From IMG/VR virus record IMGVR_UViG_3300009419_000132, positions 1-20,272 of that record: a stretch of DNA of 20,272 bases, one strand, 5' to 3'. Shown here in pieces: positions 1 through 6,748 of this stretch (the first letter of the stretch is position 1; each line of letters starts with the position of its first letter). Position numbers and translations under genes: made by a program. Source of the stretch: a virus. Below the pieces are notes generated by a model that searched no databases, was not told the DNA's origin, and was given only the letters and a program-made list of their open reading frames with translations.

Positions 1-7
1 GCATAAT

Positions 8-262
8 ATGGAATTAATAATAATAATTTTAATTATATTTTTAGTGGCGGCAGGATATGGTATTTATAATCTTTTAAATAAATTAGAAAGATATGAAGAT
101 GCAATTGCAGAAAATACAGAAAATTATATTCAAATTTTAAATGCAATGAAAGAAATTGATTCTACTGGTGCATTTGAGAGTGATGATGAAGTGGGTTCAA
201 CTTTTACTGATTTAAAGAATTTAATAGAAAAAAATAAAAATATCCTAAACGGAAAATTATAA
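8..262 (+). CDS. Small single-pass membrane protein, function unknown
   Basis: An 84-residue protein with a very hydrophobic N-terminal segment (about residues 3-22, Ile/Leu-rich) that reads as one membrane-spanning helix or uncleaved signal anchor. It is followed by a charged, helical tail of about 60 residues with an acidic patch around residues 56-62 (ESDDEVG). A tail of this general form after a short membrane anchor is familiar to me from small hypothetical proteins of T4-like marine phages, but that is memory, not a search. The start ATG at 8 follows a TAA at 4-6, which may be the end of an upstream gene outside the window. The stop overlaps the next ATG by one base (TAATG), so it is probably translationally coupled to the late sigma factor. 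No enzymatic motif is visible. Confidence 0.75.
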   Translation: MELIIIILIIFLVAAGYGIYNLLNKLERYEDAIAENTENYIQILNAMKEIDSTGAFESDDEVGSTFTDLKNLIEKNKNILNGKL

Positions 263-990
263 TGGGAAGAAAGAAAAAAGATACCCGTTATTTTACGGAA
301 CAAACGGAAGCAGCTATTATCTCTTACAACAAATCGGATAATCAAATAGAAAGAAACAAATTATATTCAGAGCATATACATTACTCTTTTTATAAATTAG
401 CAGAAAATGTTTTGAATACATGGGGGTTTACGTATTTTGATGATGATAAAGAAGATATTAAACATGAAGTAATTTCATTCTTATTAGAAAAAATACATAA
501 GTTTGAAGAGGGTAAAGGTAAAGCATTTAGTTATTTTACAATTGCAGCTCGTAACTATCTTATTTTAAATAATAATTCTAATTACAAACGTTTTAAAGCA
601 ACATCACAATTAAGCACAATGCCAGAACATTGGGATTTAGAAAATGATTTTAAACAGGCCGCTCATAATGACGAGTTTAAAATATTTAATACTAGAATGT
701 TACAATATTGGGATTTAAATCTAAATAAAGAGTTTACTAAAAAACGAGATATACAAATAGCAGATGCTGTTTTAGAATTATTTAGAAGGGCAGAATATAT
801 TGAGAACTTTAATAAAAAATCGTTATACTTATTGGTTCGAGAAATGACCGGTTATAAAACACATTATATAACTAAAGTTGTTTCTAAAATGAAGGAAACT
901 CAAATGAAATTGTATTATCAATTTGTAGATGAGGGTGATATTACGCAAGAATCAAAAGACCCGTTTTGGAAGAGAACAATAACGAGATGA
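262..990 (+). CDS. gp55: T4 gp55-like late-transcription RNA polymerase sigma factor
   Basis: A 242-residue, helix-rich, basic protein resembling the divergent sigma-70-family late sigma factors of T4-like phages. The recognisable part is the region 2-like core at about residues 40-110: helices with a DDKEDIKHEVISFLLEKI stretch, then the KGKAFSYFTIAARNYLI stretch (residues 85-101), the equivalent of the polymerase- and -10-binding segment. In T4, gp55 binds host core RNA polymerase and, with the sliding clamp and gp33, recognises the late box TATAAATA. The protein is somewhat longer than T4 gp55 (185 residues); the extra C-terminal helices (about 150-225) could carry region-4-like or coactivator contacts, which is inference. 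It starts inside the upstream stop (TAATG) and its stop overlaps the carbamoyltransferase start (ATGA). It most likely drives the virion genes downstream. Confidence 0.78.
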   Translation: MGRKKKDTRYFTEQTEAAIISYNKSDNQIERNKLYSEHIHYSFYKLAENVLNTWGFTYFDDDKEDIKHEVISFLLEKIHKFEEGKGKAFSYFTIAARNYLILNNNSNYKRFKATSQLSTMPEHWDLENDFKQAAHNDEFKIFNTRMLQYWDLNLNKEFTKKRDIQIADAVLELFRRAEYIENFNKKSLYLLVREMTGYKTHYITKVVSKMKETQMKLYYQFVDEGDITQESKDPFWKRTITR

Positions 991-2684
991 GAATATTAGG
1001 GATATCAGCATTTTACCACGACTCAGCCGCAGCATTAATTGTGGATGGCAAAGTTGTATCGGCACAAGAAGAAGAACGATTTACGGGTATAAAGCACGAC
1101 CAACGATTTCCTATAAATTCCATTAAGTGGATTTTAAAACAAAACAAATTAAAAATTAACCAAATAGATAAAATTGTTTGGTACGAAGACCCTAAGAAAA
1201 AATACGAAAGATTTAAAGAACAATGGTTTAAATATTTTCCTAAAACAATTCGTCTAACTAAAAAACTTATATTTTGGAGAAAGAATAATAACATTGAAAA
1301 TATTATTCGTACACAATTAGGATATACAGGTTCAATAGAATATGTAGAACATCACATATCACATTTAGCATATTCATTCTATACTTCACCATTTGAAAAC
1401 GCACATTTATTTTCAGTAGATGGGGTTGGTGAAAATGAAACAGCAATATTAGGATTAGGATTAAAGGGTAGATACATACAACCATTAGAGAGAACATTCT
1501 TTCCACATTCATTGGGCTTACTTTACGCAACCATTACGGCATTTTTAGGATTCAAACCAAATAGTGGTGAATACAAAGTAATGGGATTAGTGGCATATGG
1601 TAATCAAACAGATTTATATAGAGAACAATTTGAAAAGTTAGCTAAACTAAATGGTAATACATTAGACTTAGATTTAAAATATTTTTCATTTCATTATTCG
1701 GATAGAGGGATGTTCACTTCTAAAATGTGTGAGTTATTCGGTATTTCACCAAGAGTTCCTGAAAGTGAGTTAGAACAAATACATAAAGATATTGCCTTTT
1801 CATTACAAGCTCATTACGAAAGATTGTTTTTCCAAATGTTAAACACCTTTTATAAACATTACCCACAAGACAATTTATGTTTGAGTGGTGGGTGTGCATA
1901 CAATGGATTAGCAAATGGTAAGATAACAATAGAAACTCCCTACAAGAACGTATATGTTCCACCAGCACCATCTGATGCGGGTAGTGCTATTGGGTGTGCA
2001 TTATTTGTGTATTATCAATCTAACCCTACGCAAAAAAGAGTAGAAAATTCAAATCCATTCTTAGGACCTTCATATGGTGCAGCAGATTTTATAACTGCAA
2101 TTGCTAAGTTAGTTCCAAAAGAAAATGTACAAAGATTTGAAAATTATAATCCATTAATAGAAAAAGTAGCGGGATTAATTAATGATGGTGCAATCATAGG
2201 ATGGTTTCAAGATGGTAGTGAGTTTGGACAAAGAGCATTAGGACATCGTTCTATATTAGCCAATCCAACTATTAAAGATATTAAACCAAAGGTAAATAGA
2301 GTTATTAAAAAGAGAGAAGGATTTAGACCGTTCGCACCAATGGTTACCGCGGATGATGCAAATAAATACTTTCAAATGTTAGGACAAGAAGTTCCGTATA
2401 TGAATCAAGTTTTTAAAGTTAAAGATAGTTTTATTGCAGGTTTACCTTCTATTACTCACGCTGATGGTACGGCTAGAGTTCAGACAGTTCGTTCTACTTT
2501 TAATCCATATATTTTTAGTTTACTTAAAAAATTTGAAAAGAAAAGTGGTTATCCTATCTTACTTAATACCTCTTTTAATCTTAGAGGTCAAACAATGGTA
2601 TTAGACCCAAAAACAGCTATTAAAACATTTTACGATTGTGAAATGGATTACTTAGTATTGGGTAACTATTTGATTAGTAAGTAA
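987..2684 (+). CDS. NodU/CmcH-family carbamoyltransferase
   Basis: A 565-residue, apparently full-length O-carbamoyltransferase. The N-terminal Kae1-like part begins MRILGISAFYHDSAAAL and carries EEERFTGIKHD (residues 28-38), the metal-site motif HHISH (H122 and H126), VDGVGE (D145), EYKVMGL (195-201), LSGGCAYN (299-306) and PSDAGSAIG (D330). The C-terminal domain has GWFQDGSEFGQRALGHRSIL (405-424), GFRPFAPMV (445-453) and ILLNTSFNLRGQ (524-535). By analogy with TobZ, H122, H126, D145 and D330 should hold the metal and carbamoyl phosphate plus ATP would form a carbamoyladenylate that is passed to a hydroxyl acceptor. I chose ATG 987, which overlaps the sigma factor stop as ATGA and gives the family's usual N-terminus, over a TTG at 966. 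The acceptor is unknown: hypermodified DNA base, surface sugar or metabolite. Coupling to gp55 suggests middle/late expression. Confidence 0.93.
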   Translation: MRILGISAFYHDSAAALIVDGKVVSAQEEERFTGIKHDQRFPINSIKWILKQNKLKINQIDKIVWYEDPKKKYERFKEQWFKYFPKTIRLTKKLIFWRKNNNIENIIRTQLGYTGSIEYVEHHISHLAYSFYTSPFENAHLFSVDGVGENETAILGLGLKGRYIQPLERTFFPHSLGLLYATITAFLGFKPNSGEYKVMGLVAYGNQTDLYREQFEKLAKLNGNTLDLDLKYFSFHYSDRGMFTSKMCELFGISPRVPESELEQIHKDIAFSLQAHYERLFFQMLNTFYKHYPQDNLCLSGGCAYNGLANGKITIETPYKNVYVPPAPSDAGSAIGCALFVYYQSNPTQKRVENSNPFLGPSYGAADFITAIAKLVPKENVQRFENYNPLIEKVAGLINDGAIIGWFQDGSEFGQRALGHRSILANPTIKDIKPKVNRVIKKREGFRPFAPMVTADDANKYFQMLGQEVPYMNQVFKVKDSFIAGLPSITHADGTARVQTVRSTFNPYIFSLLKKFEKKSGYPILLNTSFNLRGQTMVLDPKTAIKTFYDCEMDYLVLGNYLISK

Positions 2685-2700
2685 GTTTTTAAATACACAA

Positions 2701-2708
2701 TATTTATA
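2701..2708 (+). promoter_or_regulatory. Promoter-like box TATTTATA upstream of the 2719 gene
   Basis: TATTTATA, preceded by A at 2700, lies in the 34-base gap after the carbamoyltransferase, 10 bases before the next ATG. The same 9-mer (ATATTTATA) recurs in other gaps of this window. The overlapping 2705-2712 (TATAAAAA) differs from the T4 late box TATAAATA at one base. This gap is where a hub/baseplate transcription unit would be expected to start. A start site about six bases downstream would give an almost leaderless mRNA. Confidence 0.45.
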
Positions 2709-2718
2709 AAAAAGATTT

Positions 2719-3138
2719 ATGGCAAGTGTAGACATGAATTTTCCTTTATTTAAGGGAAAAACATTTAGTGATTTGTTGGGAGATATTTATGAAAACCAAC
2801 AAAGTAAAAAGAAAAACATTTCTGGTCTTATTGAAGAAATGAGAAAATTGGTAACTAAACCATCCGATGTAATTACTATCGGTCCTATCATTACGCAATT
2901 AATTGAAGCGAGTATTAGTAACGATGACCATTTAATTAAGATTGCAAATATAGCACAAAAGTTAGTATTAGCAAACACTAAGAAAGCAGGTGATGAAGGT
3001 TGGTTAAGTGAAGATGATAAGAAAGCATTGTTAGAAGAAATGGATGTTGTAGCAAAAGAAATTACACAAAGTACAGACGATAAGATTGAAGATTTAGAAT
3101 TTGAAATTGAATCATTAAAAGAAAGTATAGGTAAATAA
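2719..3138 (+). CDS. Conserved-looking small helical phage protein, function unknown
   Basis: A 139-residue protein with no signal peptide or membrane segment. The N-terminus (residues 8-27, FPLFKGKTFSDLLGDIYENQ) is followed by predicted helices. The last third is highly acidic/charged with heptad-like spacing (about 100-138, ending in EDLEFEIESLKESIG), suggesting a short coiled coil. I do not recognise a named family; I have an impression of similar hypothetical proteins next to baseplate genes in T4-like marine phages, unverified. It heads the cluster that follows the first large gap and ends in a one-base overlap (TAATG) with the gp5-like gene, so a role in tail assembly, such as a chaperone or small virion protein, is plausible but only inferred from position. 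No Shine-Dalgarno sequence precedes it. Confidence 0.78.
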   Translation: MASVDMNFPLFKGKTFSDLLGDIYENQQSKKKNISGLIEEMRKLVTKPSDVITIGPIITQLIEASISNDDHLIKIANIAQKLVLANTKKAGDEGWLSEDDKKALLEEMDVVAKEITQSTDDKIEDLEFEIESLKESIGK

Positions 3139-4439
3139 TGGCAATAAGTAATTACGTATCTAGTAAATCGGGCGGTTCAGTACAAACATCAGTAGGTAGG
3201 GGTGGACAAGAAACTAAACTTGCTTCGGTGGCATTTGTATTTACTGAAAAAGATGATATAGTTGAAAAATTAACTGATACCGATAAGATATTTGAAGAAA
3301 TAGAAAATACATCGGATTACTTTGAAAAAGATGGTTTGTATTATGGTGCAATTCGATATAGAACACCTGAACAGGCTGAAACTAAAGATGAAGATTTAAA
3401 AGTAGCGTTTCCATTAGATAGATACAACTTTACATTACCTGTTAGGGGTGAGATTGTATTTATAGATGTTATAAATGGTAAACCTTTTTATAAAGCTATT
3501 GGTTTCCAAAATTCAGTTGGCTTTAATACAAATTTAGATGTATTACTTAACACCATAAAAACAATTGAATCAAATAGTAATACAGCGGGTTTAGCTAATT
3601 TTAAAGAAGTACAAGCAACCGGTATTGCAAATTCAAATGAACCAAACGTTACCCAAACAACAGTAAACAAAGGGTTCGCCGGTAAGTATTATAAACGAAA
3701 TGTTAGATTACATCAATTAAAACCAAATGAAGGTGATACATTACTACAAGGTAAAGCAGGTAACTCAATTCGTTTTAGTGGATACATTCATAGTGATAGA
3801 ACCGATGGTAAACAATACCCTGCTATATTAATTCGTAATGGTGAGAATGCAGAATCACAGACTAATAATAAAGTATTTGATACAACGATTGAAGATGTAA
3901 ATAAAGATGGTACATCAATTCAAATTACTTCAGGAGAATATATTAGTTTATTCAAAGAGACAGTAGCTGTTGATAAAGAAGCAGTTGGTAAATACCCATC
4001 TTCGGATGAATTAAAAGGAGACCAAATTGTAGTTAATAGTGGTAGAGTAATCATATCATCAAAAACTGCAGAGACTTTTTTGTTTAGTAAGAAAAATATT
4101 AGTATCTTTACGGATGATATTGTATCAATAGATGCAGAAAGAGGTTTAAACTTTATTGTTCAAAATGGTCCTATCCAAATAGCAGCTAGTGGAAATAACA
4201 ATATAATAATTGGTGTTGAAAATGGAAAAATATTTGCAGGAAATGATGCCGCAGAAGAACCAATGATATTGGGAAATGTAATGGTTGATTTAATAGGTAG
4301 ATTGATAGATGCTATAAATCAAATGACAATTGCAACTCCATCTGGTCCTTCATCACCTGGTCCTATTGATAAAGCAGTATTTAATAATATTAGAAACGAC
4401 TTAAAAACAGCATTATCTAAAACTAATTATTTAATCTAA
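3138..4439 (+). CDS. gp5: gp5-like baseplate hub/central spike protein (OB-fold, no lysozyme domain)
   Basis: A 433-residue protein with the layout of a phage tail-spike/hub protein. Residues about 90-125 (FPLDRYNFTLPVRGEIVFID and onward) look like the start of an OB-fold. Residues 199-214 hold GDTLLQGKAGNSIRFSG, the signature seen in gp5/gpV-type OB domains of marine phages. Residues about 295-370 are alternating short beta stretches (SGRVIISSK, GLNFIVQNGPIQIAASGNN, ENGKIFAGND) resembling a triple-stranded beta-helix or rod. The C-terminus (about 375-433) is a helix with a Pro/Ser/Gly turn (TPSGPSSPGPI). In T4, trimeric gp5 forms the membrane-piercing device and contains a lysozyme domain; nothing like that is seen here. 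The next gene, overlapping by one base, supplies a peptidase instead. The family call is confident; exact equivalence to gp5 is inferred. Confidence 0.68.
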   Translation: MAISNYVSSKSGGSVQTSVGRGGQETKLASVAFVFTEKDDIVEKLTDTDKIFEEIENTSDYFEKDGLYYGAIRYRTPEQAETKDEDLKVAFPLDRYNFTLPVRGEIVFIDVINGKPFYKAIGFQNSVGFNTNLDVLLNTIKTIESNSNTAGLANFKEVQATGIANSNEPNVTQTTVNKGFAGKYYKRNVRLHQLKPNEGDTLLQGKAGNSIRFSGYIHSDRTDGKQYPAILIRNGENAESQTNNKVFDTTIEDVNKDGTSIQITSGEYISLFKETVAVDKEAVGKYPSSDELKGDQIVVNSGRVIISSKTAETFLFSKKNISIFTDDIVSIDAERGLNFIVQNGPIQIAASGNNNIIIGVENGKIFAGNDAAEEPMILGNVMVDLIGRLIDAINQMTIATPSGPSSPGPIDKAVFNNIRNDLKTALSKTNYLI

Positions 4440-5830
4440 TGTCTTGGTCTCAATTTAGAAGTGAAGTTGGTAGTAGAATGAAAGAAGCTAATTGGAAAAC
4501 ATCCGATGAGTGGGCAAAGTTCTTTACTAAAAAATATGATGAGTGTATTAAGAGAGGAATGGATTTAAGTGGTAAAAATCCAGTTCTAAAAGGAAATACT
4601 GAATTAATGGAACAAACCTTAATTAATGCAGGTCAGATAGCATTAGCGGCAAAAACACCGGCTTTCTATGGTACATATTTAAATTTAATAGGACAGGCGG
4701 TAATTGGGTATTGGAGTACGGCAACTTTACAAAAAATGAGTACACCATTAATTCCAGCACCAGGTACAATTTTAAACTTACAAGTAACAAATAACTATTG
4801 TACAAATCCAGGAAAATTTATAGGAACACCTACTCCACCGACAAAAGATGTTGATACGTTCTTAAGTTCATTTATTTCAGCAGCTACAATACATTTAACA
4901 ACAATTAGTGGAACAACTGAATTAATTTCACAATACATTCCACCCTTACCAATAGGACCTGCAATTGCAACTTGGACCGGATATAAAATAGAGGGGTCTA
5001 CTAAAAGAGTTAGACCAGTTGTTGTAGAAGAAATATTACCTGACCCACCATTAGAAGATGATTCACCAATAGTTGAAGGTAAAGCACATTTTGATCATGA
5101 AAAGAGAAATGGTAGAGTTAGATTTAATAGAGTAGCGGATGCAGAAAATCCAGCTTTATTAGAACAACCAAAACGAGTTTTATATAAAGCACCGGAGCCA
5201 GTTAGAGCAACAACTCCAGCACCACAAACAACAACTGAAAGAATACAACAGACTGTATCAACACCACTTACACAGGATGTATTAGAACCAATTAAATATA
5301 TGGGAGCAATTGGAGTAACAGCTCCACAACCTGCACCTGGTTTAGCAATTTACAAAAATGGATTTATAGATACAAAACAATTAGTTCCAATTGCAAATGG
5401 TGGTCGTTATAATGGTAAATATATTATAGAAAAAAAGGCAGCAGAAAATTTCCTAAAGTGGCATGCACAGGCAGATAGAGATGGATTTTCATTTACCGTC
5501 ACATCCGCATATAGAGATTTTGAATATCAAAATGGTTTAAATTCAAAAAGTAAAGCAGCCGGCGGGGGTAAAACAGTAACCGTTGCAAGTGCGGGTAAAT
5601 CAGTACATGGTTTGGGATTGGCAATTGATATAGGTGAATTATATAGATTAGTAGGTGGAAGCGGGAGTCTTTCAAAAAATGCTACAGCTAGGTCTAATAG
5701 TAAACTATACAAATATTTAGCTAAAACAGGTCCACAATATGGTTGGTATAATCCAATTAGATTAGCAGATGGAGCGGGTAGTGTTGATGAATGTTGGCAT
5801 TGGGAATATTGGGGATATTATAAAAAATAA
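4439..5830 (+). CDS. Tail-associated structural protein with C-terminal M15 (VanY-like) D-Ala-D-Ala peptidase domain
   Basis: A 463-residue two-part protein. Residues 1-190 are a non-enzymatic domain (amphipathic N-terminal helices, an Ala/Gly-rich helical stretch 60-105, and another at 140-180) that I do not recognise. Residues about 190-300 are a Pro/Thr-rich linker. Residues about 305-463 are an M15 zinc peptidase: SAYRD (356-360), SVHGLGLAIDI (zinc ligands H390 and D397) and ECWHWEYWG (catalytic E451, zinc ligand H454). Such enzymes cut D-Ala peptide bonds in peptidoglycan. The position right after the spike gene and the fused structural domain argue for a virion cell-wall-piercing enzyme rather than a free endolysin, though lysis cannot be excluded. 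The start overlaps the upstream stop (TAATG). No signal peptide is seen. Confidence 0.85.
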   Translation: MSWSQFRSEVGSRMKEANWKTSDEWAKFFTKKYDECIKRGMDLSGKNPVLKGNTELMEQTLINAGQIALAAKTPAFYGTYLNLIGQAVIGYWSTATLQKMSTPLIPAPGTILNLQVTNNYCTNPGKFIGTPTPPTKDVDTFLSSFISAATIHLTTISGTTELISQYIPPLPIGPAIATWTGYKIEGSTKRVRPVVVEEILPDPPLEDDSPIVEGKAHFDHEKRNGRVRFNRVADAENPALLEQPKRVLYKAPEPVRATTPAPQTTTERIQQTVSTPLTQDVLEPIKYMGAIGVTAPQPAPGLAIYKNGFIDTKQLVPIANGGRYNGKYIIEKKAAENFLKWHAQADRDGFSFTVTSAYRDFEYQNGLNSKSKAAGGGKTVTVASAGKSVHGLGLAIDIGELYRLVGGSGSLSKNATARSNSKLYKYLAKTGPQYGWYNPIRLADGAGSVDECWHWEYWGYYKK

Positions 5831-5831
5831 A

Positions 5832-5839
5832 TACTTATA
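5832..5839 (+). promoter_or_regulatory. Variant promoter-like box TACTTATA upstream of the 5858 gene
   Basis: TACTTATA, preceded by A, is one mismatch from the ATATTTATA box found in other gaps. It lies in the 27-base gap after the peptidase gene, 18 bases before the next ATG, a distance compatible with a short 5' leader. The leader downstream is A-rich and has no Shine-Dalgarno sequence. In such AT-rich DNA a single near-match has limited weight; the placement in one of the few gaps is the main support. Confidence 0.35.
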
Positions 5840-5857
5840 TAAAGAAAACACAATTTT

Positions 5858-6319
5858 ATGGATCAAACACAATTAATTAAAGCTTTAGTAAAAGTTCTTA
5901 GAGAGGATATCAAAAAAACTCTTAAAGAAGAAATACGTAAAGCTGTTCACGAAGTGTTAAATGAAACAGTTGAAACACCTAAAAAACAAGTGAACGAAGG
6001 TTACGAATTTAAATCAAAAGATGATGGTAGTTATGGTACAATCCAATACGGACAAACACCACAGACTACAAGACCAATGATTTCACCAGCTGATTTAGGA
6101 TATGGTGATAATTTTAGAGAATACTCACAACCTGAACCAACATTCGGTGGAACTCAATCGGAATATGGTTCTTATTTACAAGGACAAGAAGAAGGTGGTA
6201 TTCCATTAGAACATAAGATGGCAATGGCGGCAAGGAAAAATCCTGAAGCTGCTCAATCAGTTATGAAAGCAATGACTAGAGATTATTCTCAATTAGTAAA
6301 AAAATTCAATAAGGGGTAA
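5858..6319 (+). CDS. Small phage protein with basic helical N-terminus, function unknown
   Basis: A 153-residue protein. Residues 1-40 form a strongly amphipathic Lys/Glu-rich helix (KALVKVLREDIKKTLKEEIR) likely to be coiled coil or surface-binding. Residues about 45-120 are Gly/Gln/Tyr/Pro-rich and probably disordered, with repeated YG pairs (GSYGTIQYG, LGYGDN, SEYGSYLQG). Residues about 120-153 form a second helix (EHKMAMAARKNPEAAQSVM). I recognise no domain. It lies between the peptidase and the gp25-like gene, five bases before the latter's start, so a small tail or baseplate component or assembly factor is a reasonable guess and no more than that. Its last codons overlap the strong ribosome-binding site (AAGGGG, 6311-6316) of the next gene. 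Confidence 0.75.
   Translation: MDQTQLIKALVKVLREDIKKTLKEEIRKAVHEVLNETVETPKKQVNEGYEFKSKDDGSYGTIQYGQTPQTTRPMISPADLGYGDNFREYSQPEPTFGGTQSEYGSYLQGQEEGGIPLEHKMAMAARKNPEAAQSVMKAMTRDYSQLVKKFNKG
6311..6316 (+). promoter_or_regulatory. Strong Shine-Dalgarno for the GTG start at 6325
   Basis: AAGGGG lies eight bases before the GTG at 6325 and supports that unusual start codon for the gp25-like gene. It is one of only two clear Shine-Dalgarno sequences in the window; most other starts have A/T-rich leaders. Confidence 0.7.
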
Positions 6320-6324
6320 CCTAA

Positions 6325-6747
6325 GTGGCAAGAGTATTAGAAAAGAAATTCTTAGTAGATGAGCAAGACAAAAGTGTTGGTGTTACACTTCCATTAAGGA
6401 AAGGAAACAACGGATACTTTGAAGTGTCTTATACAACTAAAGACCAAATTAAATCTAATATTAAATCATTATTGTTAACCCAAAAAGGTGAAAGAGTGAT
6501 GCAACCCAATTTTGGTTCTGATTTAAAAAAATGTTTATTTGAACCAATTACCCAAAATTTAGATTCTATTATAGAAGATAATATTACGGAAGCAATCAAT
6601 ACTTGGATGCCATATGTTACAGTCGAAAGTATAATTTATGATGTAGATAATACATTAAAAGATAGAAATAGAATAGATTTAGAATTAAAATATAGTTTGA
6701 AATATTCTAACTCACAAATATTAGAACAATTAAATATAGTAATATAA
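6325..6747 (+). CDS. gp25: gp25-like baseplate wedge / sheath initiator protein
   Basis: A 140-residue protein of the GPW/gp25 family. The signature is at residues 50-74: LLTQKGERVMQPNFGSDLKK, then CLFEP, followed by the helix with IIEDNITEAINTWMPYV (82-98) and the beta strands of the C-terminus. In T4 and other contractile systems this small protein sits where the baseplate meets the tube and sheath and starts sheath polymerisation. Despite the older annotation as a lysozyme it is structural. The length is typical. Translation starts at a GTG, the only non-ATG start I accept here, justified by the strong AAGGGG at 6311-6316 and the absence of a better ATG. It is followed one base later by the gp6-like gene, an order common in contractile tail clusters. 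Confidence 0.93.
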   Translation: MARVLEKKFLVDEQDKSVGVTLPLRKGNNGYFEVSYTTKDQIKSNIKSLLLTQKGERVMQPNFGSDLKKCLFEPITQNLDSIIEDNITEAINTWMPYVTVESIIYDVDNTLKDRNRIDLELKYSLKYSNSQILEQLNIVI

Positions 6748-6748
6748 A

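Noticed and set aside
966-986. Upstream TTG start for the carbamoyltransferase at 966
   Set aside because: It would add seven residues not typical of the family and overlap the sigma gene by 25 bases; ATG 987 gives the standard MRILGISAFYHDSAA-like start and an ATGA overlap.
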